64,000 nucleotides of DNA from positions 1 to 64,000 of the forward strand of contig CAMEBF010000003.1 of assembly GCA_945912145.1 (NCBI GenBank), given 5' to 3'. The first letter of the stretch is position 1. The number at the start of each line of letters is the position of its first letter. Under the pieces are notes generated by a model. That model was not told the origin of the DNA and searched no databases. It saw nothing but the letters and a program-made list of their open reading frames with translations. Shown here in pieces: positions 1 to 7,184 of the stretch. The stretch comes from an uncultured Clostridia bacterium (GTDB taxonomy: Bacteria > Bacillota > Clostridia > Oscillospirales > Acutalibacteraceae). The position numbers were made by a program, and so were the translations under genes.

Positions 1-70
1 AGAAAAGCAGGAGAGAACACTGAAAAATATTCGATTTTTGATTTTGAAAACCCTTATATATCAAGGATTT

Positions 71-142
71 CCGGCGGACGAAACGACCAAGCTGCCCTAA
101 AATTTCGAGTCAGCCCCGTTATGACCACTTCGATAACCCTCC
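71..142 (-). pseudogene. tRNA-Ser(CGA)-like fragment, copy 1
   Basis: Read on the minus strand, this resembles the 5' portion of a clostridial tRNA-Ser. It has a GGAGGGT acceptor-like start, TA at positions 8-9, a D-arm with AGTGGTC, an anticodon loop CTCGAAA (anticodon CGA) and a long variable-arm-like stretch. The anticodon stem pairs poorly. The T-arm and acceptor 3' strand are missing, replaced by AT-rich sequence shared with copy 2. The tRNA identity comes from remembered sequence and needs a covariance-model search. Confidence 0.45.
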
Positions 143-254
143 GTGTATATTTCAATCTGCTTTTAACTCAAAAAATTTTTGGAGAGAAAAGCAGGAGAGA
201 ACACTGAAAAATATTCGATTTTTAATTTTGAAAACCCTTATATATCAAGGATTT

Positions 255-326
255 CCGGCGGACGAAACGACCAAGTTACCGTAAAATTTCGAGTGCGCCC
301 CGTTATGACCACTTCGATACGTCTCC
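255..326 (-). pseudogene. tRNA-Ser(CGA)-like fragment, copy 2
   Basis: This is the second copy of the tRNA-Ser-like 5' fragment, 184 bp from the first and on the minus strand. The CTCGAAA loop and variable-arm-like segment are conserved. Both anticodon-stem strands are altered relative to copy 1 without restoring pairing, as expected for a non-functional remnant. The T-arm and 3' acceptor strand are absent. Confidence 0.45.
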
Positions 327-419
327 GAATATTTTTCGCAATGCATTCGCGATTGCTTAGTTATTTTAGCAAAGTATCGGCGGTTTGTCAAGGGAATATC
401 AAAAATTTCCCGAGGGATA

Positions 420-447
420 TTGCAATAATTCTTTTCTATGATACAAT
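420..447 (+). promoter_or_regulatory. Probable promoter of the deformylase gene
   Basis: TTGCAA at 420-425 and TACAAT at 442-447 are separated by 16 nt. The predicted transcript starts near 454, shortly before the Shine-Dalgarno of the deformylase gene. Confidence 0.5.
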
Positions 448-485
448 AAAGGGAGAAAATTTGCGTGAAAGGCGGCAGGTTGTTT

Positions 486-896
486 ATGGTGAAACCGATC
501 GTTCGGGATATTTTTTTACTCAGCGGGAAATCGCAGACCGCGCAGATGAGTGACATTGGGGTCGGGGATGATTTACTTGATACACTTCGGGCGAACGAAT
601 CCCGTTGCGTGGGACTGGCGGCGAATATGATCGGCGTACGCAAGCGCGTGATCGCGTTCCGTTCCGGCCATGCGGACAGGCTGATGTTCAATCCTGAAAT
701 CATCAAAAGAAGTATGCCGTATGAGACCGAAGAGGGCTGTCTGTCTCTGGACGGCGTGCGGACAGCGAAACGCTTCCGTGTGATTACCGTGAAATGGCAG
801 GACAAGGCGCTGGGGTGGCACACCGAAACATTCACCGGCTTCGACGCGCAGATCATTCAGCATGAGATCGACCATTGCGACGGGATCTTGATTTGA
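486..896 (+). CDS. def: Peptide deformylase, variant motif 1
   Basis: This is a 136-residue polypeptide deformylase-family metalloenzyme, expected to remove the N-formyl group from nascent proteins. Motif 2 is EGCLS at 83-87 (metal Cys85). Motif 3 is HEIDH at 126-130 (two metal His and the catalytic Glu). Motif 1 reads GLAANMIG at 43-50, with Met where classical enzymes have the conserved Gln; as I recall it, this variant recurs in gut Clostridia. ATG 486 is preferred over GTG 465 because a GGCAGG-type ribosome site sits about 6 nt upstream and the family starts at MVKxIV. The next gene follows 19 nt later. Confidence 0.85.
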   Translation: MVKPIVRDIFLLSGKSQTAQMSDIGVGDDLLDTLRANESRCVGLAANMIGVRKRVIAFRSGHADRLMFNPEIIKRSMPYETEEGCLSLDGVRTAKRFRVITVKWQDKALGWHTETFTGFDAQIIQHEIDHCDGILI

Positions 897-915
897 TTGA
901 AAACGGGGAGCTGGT

Positions 916-1395
916 ATGGACGATTATATACAGACGATTGCTCTTATGAAAGAAATATTCGGGAAGGATTGCCAGTTCGCTTTAGCGACATCAAACGGTA
1001 CCTATCCGTCCGTGCGGTATATTGATGCTTATTTTGACGGTGAATGTTTTTATTTGATTACCCGACTTGATTCCCGGAAAGCCAAAGAGATTGCGGCGAA
1101 TTCGAATGTCGCACTATGCAGCCGAAAAATGTTTCGTTTGGAGGGACAGGCGCATTTGCACGGTCACCCACTCAGCCCGGTGAATCGGGAAATTCGGAAA
1201 CAGTTGATAGAAGCCTTTGAGCCGTGGTATTTTCGCGATAACGACGAGAATGATGCGGCGATGTGCTATATAAAAATACAGCCGGTTTCCGTGTTTTTTC
1301 ATCAGGACGGCGTTGGGTATACCGTTGATTTTATTGGAAAATCGGTTCAAAAATTTCCGTTTTCTTTTCAACCATATCTTACAGAGATTGATTAA
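916..1395 (+). CDS. Pyridoxamine 5'-phosphate oxidase-family flavin split-barrel protein
   Basis: This 159-residue single-domain protein has the small split-barrel layout. The N-terminal strand 'CQFALATSNGTYPSVR' is followed by the 'CFYLITRLDSRKAKEI' and 'NVALCSR' segments typical of FMN-binding PNPOx-like proteins. Small members of this family bind FMN, F420 or haem, and function cannot be assigned from sequence alone. It is not a pdxH: it is short and lacks that enzyme's C-terminal region. It lies between the deformylase and an FRG-domain gene in the same orientation with short gaps, so co-transcription is likely. Confidence 0.75.
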   Translation: MDDYIQTIALMKEIFGKDCQFALATSNGTYPSVRYIDAYFDGECFYLITRLDSRKAKEIAANSNVALCSRKMFRLEGQAHLHGHPLSPVNREIRKQLIEAFEPWYFRDNDENDAAMCYIKIQPVSVFFHQDGVGYTVDFIGKSVQKFPFSFQPYLTEID

Positions 1396-1415
1396 CGCAA
1401 AGCAGGGGAGTGAAT

Positions 1416-2378
1416 ATGAAAAGAACAGAGTCTGCGCCGGCTTCCGATGTCCGGCAGGTGATACGCCGGAAGTTAGAGGATCGGTTTGATGTGAATTATT
1501 CCGTTTCGGAAATCCGGATTGAATCCATGGAGGACTTCGACGCCTATTTATATGCGCCGTATCGCAGCGGTGAAAAGCTCTATTATCGCGGCGAACGGAT
1601 TCTGAGCGACGACAGACGGCTTGTCCCGACGCTTTTGCGCAAAAAAGAGGAGCTTAGGTCGTTCGGCGATGAACCGATTTTGCGTCTGACGAGTGAATCG
1701 CTGCTTCGGTATTACCGTTCCAAAAAGTCGTTTCTGTCGGTTTACGAAACGCTGTACGGCAGAGCGGACACCGCGCATCTTTATAAAATGCTGGCCTTTG
1801 CGCAGCATTATCTGGATGTAAGCCCCTTGATTGATCTGTCGAAAAGTCTGTATGTCGCGCTGTCCTTTGCGCTGAAAGGACGTACGGAATTTTCGGACGA
1901 TGTGGTGCTCTACAGCGTTTACGACATCGGCGACGATGACACAAGCGCCGACCTTGACGAAGTGAACGGCTGGCTCAGGGAGTATCATGTCAACGTCGTG
2001 GATTTCGGCGCGGAGGAAGCCATACAGAAGCTGCTTCAGCCGAAGAAAGAGAGACTGCACCGCCGTGAAACGGTGCTTCATGACCTGCGGCAGATAGAAG
2101 AACTGGTCAACGCGATGAATCCGACAGCCAAGCTGATCGATATCCCGACAAACGATCTGATGAAATATCAGCAGGGCGTGTTTCTGCTCCTGAACGGCTT
2201 CAGTCTGATCGATTCGAAATATTTTACCAAAGATGTCCGCAAGAGCTTTGTGATTACGAAATATGTTGTCTCGGCGGCCATCTGTCCGACCTTGCAGAAA
2301 TTTCTGCTCGGGAAAGCGCCGCAGTACCGCTACGAAAACCTGATGGATATTTCGGCGGCGGTGAAAGATGAGAGATAG
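1416..2378 (+). CDS. FRG-domain protein
   Basis: This 320-residue soluble protein carries an FRG domain. The family landmarks are YYRGE near residue 50, LVPTLLR about 15 residues later, and 'FAQHYLDVSPLIDLSKSL' followed by YVALSFA. FRG domains are named for an N-terminal F/Y-R-G motif. They occur in phage, toxin-like and stress-associated proteins, and their activity is poorly defined. No toxin-antitoxin partner or phage gene is adjacent. Start choice: AGGGGAG at 1403-1409 is correctly spaced for ATG 1416 and too close for GTG 1410. Confidence 0.7.
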   Translation: MKRTESAPASDVRQVIRRKLEDRFDVNYSVSEIRIESMEDFDAYLYAPYRSGEKLYYRGERILSDDRRLVPTLLRKKEELRSFGDEPILRLTSESLLRYYRSKKSFLSVYETLYGRADTAHLYKMLAFAQHYLDVSPLIDLSKSLYVALSFALKGRTEFSDDVVLYSVYDIGDDDTSADLDEVNGWLREYHVNVVDFGAEEAIQKLLQPKKERLHRRETVLHDLRQIEELVNAMNPTAKLIDIPTNDLMKYQQGVFLLLNGFSLIDSKYFTKDVRKSFVITKYVVSAAICPTLQKFLLGKAPQYRYENLMDISAAVKDER

Positions 2379-2427
2379 GGTGCGGACTATATCAATATTA
2401 TAAAATGAATCATGGAGGGACGATATT

Positions 2428-2619
2428 TTGAATCGCAAGAAAGAAGCGTGTCATTGCAAAAATGTCACATACGGTATGATTGAGGACTCCGTCCGCAACG
2501 GAGCGGACACTTTACAGCAGGTTATGGAGGTAACCGGCGCGGGCAAAGGCTGCGGAAAATGTAAAGAGTTTTTGGAGTATCTTATCAGAGACATTAAGGA
2601 AGAGCAGAGAAAGTTATAG
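2428..2619 (+). CDS. Stand-alone BFD-like [2Fe-2S]-binding protein
   Basis: This 63-residue protein has four cysteines in the pattern CxC-x31-CxxC (C8, C10, C42, C45), that of the bacterioferritin-associated ferredoxin/NifU-middle [2Fe-2S] domain. In larger proteins such as NirB and copper chaperones this module carries an iron-sulfur cluster. Alone, it may act as a small electron carrier or cluster donor. Translation probably starts at TTG 2428, since GGAGGG lies 8 nt upstream and no ATG is available. No bacterioferritin gene is nearby. Confidence 0.75.
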   Translation: MNRKKEACHCKNVTYGMIEDSVRNGADTLQQVMEVTGAGKGCGKCKEFLEYLIRDIKEEQRKL

Positions 2620-2692
2620 ATCAGCCGGTATTCTTGGAATGCCATACGCAGATTATGAGGACGACAAATCGGAATTTAAGGAGAAAAACAAA

Positions 2693-3475
2693 ATGAGACA
2701 ATATATCGTAGATGCATTTACAAATATACCTTTTACAGGAAATCCGGCGGCGGTCTGTGTCATGGAAAGCTGGCCATCTGAAGAATCTATGATGAAACTG
2801 GCGATGGAAAATAATCTTTCCGAAACCGCTTTTATCGTAAAGGAAGAAAAAAGGTATCATCTGCGCTGGTTCACACCGGGTACAGAGGTGGAGTTATGCG
2901 GTCATGCCACACTGGCATCGTCCTTTGTTATCTTGAATTATTATGAGCCTGACAGCAAGGAAGTGAAATTTGATACCCTTAGCGGTGAGTTGACGATTCA
3001 TCGGAATGGGAATCTGTATGAGATGAATTTTCCCACCTACGAATTGAAGGAGATTCCAGTCACGGATGCAATGGAAAGGGCTTTCGGCGCATGCCCGGTT
3101 AAAGCGGTATTGGGTCTTGATCTGATATGTATATTTGATTCGGAAGATACCGTCAGAACTATGAATCCGAATCAAACACTTCTGGCCGGTATTGAGGGAA
3201 GAATTCAAAATGCAACTTCGATGGGAAAAGAAACCGATTGCGTATCGCGTAGCTTCTGTCCGAAGTTGAGTATCACAGAGGACCCGGTTTGCGGTTCTGC
3301 CCATTGCCAGATTGCCGACTATTGGTCAAAAGAACTGAATAAAAAGGAAATTTATGCGTACCAGGCATCGAAGCGCGGTGGATACTTACATTGCAGAATG
3401 GAAGAAAACCATCGTATAATGATTAGTGGAGAGGCAACTCTGGTGGCCATCTCTGAAATTGCAGTTGCGCTGTAA
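2693..3475 (+). CDS. PhzF-family isomerase/epimerase-like protein
   Basis: This 260-residue protein belongs to the PhzF/diaminopimelate-epimerase fold family. Visible motifs are DAFTNIPFTGNPAAVC at 7-22, NNLSETAFI with the presumed catalytic Glu44, GHATLA, and EDPVCGSAHC near residue 205, which forms part of the second half-site. PhzF itself isomerises a phenazine precursor. Most chromosomal homologues, including those outside phenazine clusters, have no known substrate, and no phenazine genes are present here. ATG 2693 is chosen because AAGGAG lies 9 nt upstream; the 18 in-frame codons before it do not look like family sequence. Confidence 0.85.
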   Translation: MRQYIVDAFTNIPFTGNPAAVCVMESWPSEESMMKLAMENNLSETAFIVKEEKRYHLRWFTPGTEVELCGHATLASSFVILNYYEPDSKEVKFDTLSGELTIHRNGNLYEMNFPTYELKEIPVTDAMERAFGACPVKAVLGLDLICIFDSEDTVRTMNPNQTLLAGIEGRIQNATSMGKETDCVSRSFCPKLSITEDPVCGSAHCQIADYWSKELNKKEIYAYQASKRGGYLHCRMEENHRIMISGEATLVAISEIAVAL

Positions 3476-3617
3476 ATTTCAGGCTTCTGTTGAGCTGAAA
3501 GCACGTATGAATTTCAGTTTATCAAGAAAAGACCGGATTTCGGGACCGATAATTCCATGATGAAAAAATGAAGCACTCCGCTCTCAAATTAAAGCAAAAA
3601 ACGGCAAGTCGTTATAT

Positions 3618-3654
3618 GAAAAAACGGTGAATCCTGTTGGTTCGGGATTCACCG
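3618..3654 (-). terminator. Intrinsic terminator of the symporter gene
   Basis: A perfect 11-bp stem (3624-3634 with 3644-3654) has a 9-nt loop. On the minus strand it is followed by a run of six T. It ends the gene starting at 5278. The 3476-3617 stretch before it holds nothing recognisable. Confidence 0.85.
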
Positions 3655-3673
3655 TCATTGGTTTTATCGGTAT

Positions 3674-5278
3674 TTATTGCTTTGCCGCCGTGGCTTCTTT
3701 TTCCATTTCGGCCTCTTCATTTAGCATTGCCGCTTCCTGCTCCATCTGAATTTCGGGGAACACGGAGAGCATCGGCTCAACGTCCTTTTTGCCCTTGATC
3801 TTGCGGTCAATGTAGTTCTGCGTGATCTTTCTGACAAGTCCCGAAAGGGAGATCACGCCGATCAGGTTCGGGATCATCATCAGTCCGTTGAACGTATCGG
3901 AAATATCCCAGGCGATGCTCGAAGTCAGCACCGCGCCGGAAATCATCATCAGCACGAAGAAAATCTTATAGAAGATCGTCGCTTTCGTGCCGAAGAGGAA
4001 CTCAAACGCTTTTGTGCCGTAGTGCGACCAGCCGAGCACCGTTGTGAACGCGAACAGCAGAATTGCGATGGCGATGAACATACTGCCTACGCGGACGCCG
4101 CCGAATGTGAAGACCGTGTCGAACGCCGACGCGACAAGCGTTGCGTCCGAACCGGCGTTGACGGCGAGCATACCCGTCTCCAGGTCGATCACGCCGGACG
4201 TCAGAATGACAAGCGCCGTCATCGTACAGACGACCATCGTATCGGCGAACACCTCAAAAATGCCCCACATCCCCTGGCGGACAGGCTCCTTGACATTGGA
4301 GTTGGAATGCACCATGACCGACGAGCCGAGACCGGCCTCGTTGGAGAAAACGCCGCGTTTGAAGCCCCATGTGACTACGGTTTTGATTGCGACACCTGTG
4401 ACACCGCCCCAGACCGCTTTCGGTGCGAATGCCGTGACAAAAATGGCCTTGAAAGCCGCACCGATGGCACTGTAATGCACGCCGATGACGATAAGCGAGC
4501 CGATGATGAATGCGACGACCATGAACGGCACGATCTTTTCGGCAAATGCCGCGATGCGTTTTAAGCCGCCGACGATAATCAGACCGCCGAGAATCATAAT
4601 TGCGATGCCGATAATCAGCGCATACAGCGAGACGGAGCCGGATTCCGTGGAGTAGAGAATATGGTCGGACAGCGCGTCAATGCGGAATGCGGATTCAAAG
4701 TTTGCCACGATTTTGTTGATCTGTCCCATGTTGCCGATGCCGAACGAAGCCAGCAGGCAGAAAATCGCGAACAGAACGGCGAGCAAATTGCCGATTCCCT
4801 TGCAGCCCTTTTTCGCGCCGAGACCGTCGCGCAGATAATACATCGCGCCGCCCGACCATTCGCCTTTCTCGTTTTTGCGGCGGTAATAGATGCCGAGCAC
4901 GTTTTCGGAATAATTGGTCATCATACCGAAAAATGCGGCGACCCACATCCAGAATACCGCTCCCGCACCGCCGGAGCAGATCGCGGCGGCCACGCCCGAA
5001 ATGTTGCCGACGCCGACGGTAGCGGCCAGCGCCGTACACAGAGCCTGGAACTGTGAAATAGACTGTTCACTCTTGTCTAAATGTCCGGAAACATGCTTGC
5101 TTCCCATGCTGCCGATCGTCTGCTTCCACCAGTGCCGAATGTGCGACACCTGGAAAAACTTAGTGAGCACGGTCATCAGAATACCGGTGCCGAGCAGCAG
5201 AATCAGTCCCAGTTTGACCCATACAAAGTCATTGATTGCGTTGTTGATGCTTGTGAGCGTGTCGAGAAAGCCCATCAT
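3674..5278 (-). CDS. Sodium:alanine/glycine symporter, AGCS family
   Basis: This 534-residue integral membrane protein belongs to the alanine/glycine:cation symporter family and imports a small neutral amino acid with Na+ across the cytoplasmic membrane. The family block FQALCTALAATVGVGNISGV lies near residues 78-97. Around ten further hydrophobic segments follow, including FKRGVFSNEAGLGSS. The acidic, charged C-terminal tail is cytoplasmic-looking. An AGGTG ribosome site precedes ATG 5278, and ATG 5275 is an alternative. A tandem glycine riboswitch upstream makes glycine the likely substrate, used as a carbon/nitrogen source or for osmotic balance. Confidence 0.93.
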   Translation of the reverse strand: MMGFLDTLTSINNAINDFVWVKLGLILLLGTGILMTVLTKFFQVSHIRHWWKQTIGSMGSKHVSGHLDKSEQSISQFQALCTALAATVGVGNISGVAAAICSGGAGAVFWMWVAAFFGMMTNYSENVLGIYYRRKNEKGEWSGGAMYYLRDGLGAKKGCKGIGNLLAVLFAIFCLLASFGIGNMGQINKIVANFESAFRIDALSDHILYSTESGSVSLYALIIGIAIMILGGLIIVGGLKRIAAFAEKIVPFMVVAFIIGSLIVIGVHYSAIGAAFKAIFVTAFAPKAVWGGVTGVAIKTVVTWGFKRGVFSNEAGLGSSVMVHSNSNVKEPVRQGMWGIFEVFADTMVVCTMTALVILTSGVIDLETGMLAVNAGSDATLVASAFDTVFTFGGVRVGSMFIAIAILLFAFTTVLGWSHYGTKAFEFLFGTKATIFYKIFFVLMMISGAVLTSSIAWDISDTFNGLMMIPNLIGVISLSGLVRKITQNYIDRKIKGKKDVEPMLSVFPEIQMEQEAAMLNEEAEMEKEATAAKQ

Positions 5279-5331
5279 CTGTCACCTCTTGCGTTATCCT
5301 TACAACCTGTGTCCCGGGTCTTTCGATAAAA

Positions 5332-5360
5332 GAAAAAAGACACACCGATCCGGCGCATCT
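5332..5360 (-). terminator. Candidate expression-platform terminator of the glycine riboswitch
   Basis: On the minus strand an 8-bp stem with several G-U pairs and a 3-nt loop (5360-5341) is followed by a run of six T (within 5339-5332). It sits between the riboswitch aptamers and the symporter start codon, as expected for a glycine-controlled attenuator. The stem is weak, so the call is tentative. Confidence 0.45.
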
Positions 5361-5407
5361 CTAACGACAATAATCTGCAAAGCGGCTGCTTATTTGCAGA
5401 ATTCAAA

Positions 5408-5573
5408 AACCGTCCTTTTGCCTGAGAGATTGACTCGGAAGTCTTGCACCTTCGGCACTCGCTTAAAAACGCGAGCTTCTCCGGAATTGCTATCCGTTTA
5501 CAGTCATAATCCCAACCGGGAAACCTGAGAGTGTTACTCCTTCGGAAAGGCAGAAAGCCTAATCTCCTGCAAA
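5408..5573 (-). ncRNA. Tandem glycine riboswitch
   Basis: On the minus strand two glycine aptamers can be read in series. The first runs GGAGATT, CTTTCTGCC, CCGAAGGAGTAA, CTCTCAGG. It is followed by GACTGT and GGATAGC. The second runs CGGAGAAG, GCCGAAGGTGCAA, AATCTCTCAGGCAAAAGGAC. The paired CCGAAGG-GcAA and CTCTCAGG elements are characteristic of this class. It lies in the 5' leader of the AGCS symporter, about 130 nt before its start codon, and is expected to switch on expression when glycine is abundant. Confidence 0.93.
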
Positions 5574-5605
5574 CTTCACTTAGCAAATGATTCAGTTGTG
5601 AGCTT

Positions 5606-5634
5606 ATTGTACACCCTTGTTTCATAAAATTCAA
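5606..5634 (-). promoter_or_regulatory. Promoter of the riboswitch-symporter transcript
   Basis: On the minus strand TTGAAT (5634-5629) and TACAAT (5611-5606) are spaced by 17 nt. Transcription would start just upstream of the glycine riboswitch. Confidence 0.65.
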
Positions 5635-5726
5635 TAGTCGGAATCAATTTTGTAACATTTGTTAAAAAATCGTATCATGAAGTCTGATCGTTGTGAGCTT
5701 TCACTAAAAGTACAACCGAAAAACGC

Positions 5727-5755
5727 TTGCATAATTTCCGGGAATGTGCTATAGT
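5727..5755 (+). promoter_or_regulatory. Promoter of NUDIX-trmO
   Basis: TTGCAT at 5727-5732 and TATAGT at 5750-5755 are spaced by 17 nt. The transcript would begin near 5762, so the dispersed repeat at 5772-5854 would be transcribed as 5' leader. Confidence 0.6.
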
Positions 5756-5771
5756 TATGGCGTCAGAGGGT

Positions 5772-5854
5772 TGTCAATGTACAATTTACAATGTACAATG
5801 TCGGAAGCCCTGCGGGCTTGATTTTTATGCCTGCGGCGTGTCTGCCGATAAAAC
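5772..5854 (+). repeat. Dispersed modular repeat, truncated copy with TGTACAAT-type arm
   Basis: This copy has a left array of TGTACAAT/TTTACAAT-like words, then a core hairpin with a perfect 6-bp stem (5805-5810 with 5814-5819, AAGCCC/GGGCTT). The shared TATGCCTGCGGC word follows. The second hairpin and right array seen in the other copies are missing. See the copies at 13781, 13970, 14159 and 35522. Confidence 0.7.
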
Positions 5855-5877
5855 TATATGTTGGGAATGTGAAAAAT

Positions 5878-6426
5878 ATGAACGAAGAAAACCTGATTGA
5901 AAAACAGCTCACGTCTGAGAACGTGTTCGACGGACGGTTGCTTCATGTATACAGCGACAAAATCGAACTGCCGAACGGCAGAACGTCCACGAGAGAATAT
6001 ATTCGCCATCAGGGCGCGGTATGCGTCGTGCCGGTGACGGATCGGAACGAGATTATCGTTGTGCGGCAGTACCGCTATCCGATCGGCCGCGTCACGGTGG
6101 AGATTCCGGCGGGCAAGCTCGATCCGGGAGAGAAGCCCCTTGACGCCGCCAAGCGCGAACTAAGCGAAGAGACCGGCGTCGAAAGCGCCGACATCACCTA
6201 TATCGGCGGGCTGTATCCGTCCGTCGCTTACACGGATGAGATCATTCATATGTATATGGCGAAAAATCTCCGCTACGGCAGCGCGCATACGGACGACGAC
6301 GAGTTTTTGGACGTGCAGAAAATCCCCGTTGCCGAGTTCGTGGAGAAAATCATGAACGGCGAAATCATGGATTCCAAAACGCAGGCGGCGGTGCTGAAAG
6401 TCGCCCGGATTCTGGAAAACAGCTGA
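5878..6426 (+). CDS. NUDIX hydrolase, ADP-ribose pyrophosphatase type
   Basis: This 182-residue protein probably hydrolyses ADP-ribose or a related nucleoside diphosphate compound to AMP and a sugar phosphate. The complete Nudix box reads G-KLDPG-E-KPLDAAK-REL-S-EE-TGV (about residues 80-102). It is preceded by VRQYRYPIGRVTVEIPAG, typical of the ADPRase/NudF subgroup. ATG 5878 is chosen; the ribosome site is weak (GGGA) and GTG 5869 is possible. trmO follows after 1 nt, so the two are one operon. Confidence 0.9.
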   Translation: MNEENLIEKQLTSENVFDGRLLHVYSDKIELPNGRTSTREYIRHQGAVCVVPVTDRNEIIVVRQYRYPIGRVTVEIPAGKLDPGEKPLDAAKRELSEETGVESADITYIGGLYPSVAYTDEIIHMYMAKNLRYGSAHTDDDEFLDVQKIPVAEFVEKIMNGEIMDSKTQAAVLKVARILENS

Positions 6427-6427
6427 C

Positions 6428-7111
6428 ATGGAACCGATCGCGCATATCGAGACGGATTTTCCGTCCAAATTCGGCTTGCCGCGGCAGAGCGGACTGTGCG
6501 AAGAGCTGACGGGAAGAATCGTCTTTGAACCGAAATATCGCCGGCGCGAAGCGTTCCGGGGCTTGTCGGATTTTTCGCATATCTGGGTGATCTGGAAATT
6601 CTCCGAAACCGAGCGCGACGAATGGTCGCCGACGGTGCGTCCGCCTCGTCTCGGCGGCAACACGCGCATGGGCGTTTTCGCGACCCGTTCGCCGTTCCGT
6701 CCGAATCCCATCGGACTGTCGTGCGTCCGGCTTGTGGGCATCGACTATGAATGTGAGAACGCGCCGGTGCTGCTCGTTTCGGGCATTGACATGATGGACG
6801 GCACGCCGGTTTTCGATGTCAAGCCCTATATCCCGACGGCCGACTGCAAACCGCAGGCGTCGGACGGCTTTACGGCGCAGACGAAGGATTACCGCATTGC
6901 GGTGGATTTTCCGCAGGAGCTTTTGGAAAAACTGCCCGAGGACAAAAGAGAAGCCGCCGTCGAGATGCTTACACTTGATCCGAGACCGTCGTATATTGAG
7001 GACGACGACCGCCTTTACGGCGTCGCGTTCGCAGGCTTCAATATCCGCTTCACCGTCAAAAACGATACCCTGACCGTGACGGAAATTCAGAAGCTGACGG
7101 AAGATCGGTAA
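6428..7111 (+). CDS. trmO: tRNA (N6-threonylcarbamoyladenosine-37-N6)-methyltransferase TrmO
   Basis: This 227-residue TsaA/TrmO-family enzyme uses SAM to methylate t6A at position 37 of certain tRNAs. Diagnostic segments are MEPIAHIETDFPSKFGLPRQ at the N-terminus, LSDFSHIWVIW near residue 45, and RLGGNTRMGVFATRSPFRPN followed by PIGLS (residues ~75-100). The C-terminal domain also fits the family. It begins 1 nt after the NUDIX gene, suggesting translational coupling. A strong hairpin terminator follows. Confidence 0.92.
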   Translation: MEPIAHIETDFPSKFGLPRQSGLCEELTGRIVFEPKYRRREAFRGLSDFSHIWVIWKFSETERDEWSPTVRPPRLGGNTRMGVFATRSPFRPNPIGLSCVRLVGIDYECENAPVLLVSGIDMMDGTPVFDVKPYIPTADCKPQASDGFTAQTKDYRIAVDFPQELLEKLPEDKREAAVEMLTLDPRPSYIEDDDRLYGVAFAGFNIRFTVKNDTLTVTEIQKLTEDR

Positions 7112-7150
7112 TACAGATTGTGAACTTGACGTTCATTTTGATAAAAAAAT

Positions 7151-7184
7151 CGGACATCGCTTTTTTGGCGGTGTCCGTATTTTT
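7151..7184. terminator. Bidirectional terminator between trmO and the fucosidase gene
   Basis: The stem 7151-7160 with 7168-7177 has 10 bp with one G-U pair. It is flanked by A-rich sequence upstream and TATTTTTT downstream, so it can stop transcripts from both converging genes. Confidence 0.85.

Larger units (their letters stand above)
1..334. repeat. Two tandem direct repeats, period 184 bp
   Basis: Positions 1-150 and 185-334 are near-identical over most of their length and offset by exactly 184 bp. They differ mainly around 93-110 versus 277-294 and at the distal end. The first copy is cut by the window edge, so more copies may lie upstream. I see no credible gene in 1-420; the open frames across it are repeat translations. 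Confidence 0.85.

Noticed and set aside
4022-4564. Open frame antisense to the symporter gene
   Set aside because: Charged, low-complexity product that mirrors the codons of the clear membrane protein on the other strand.
5713-5735. CcpA (cre) site upstream of the NUDIX gene
   Set aside because: The AACGCTTGCA sequence has about three mismatches to the cre consensus, and the position fits the -35 box of the promoter better.
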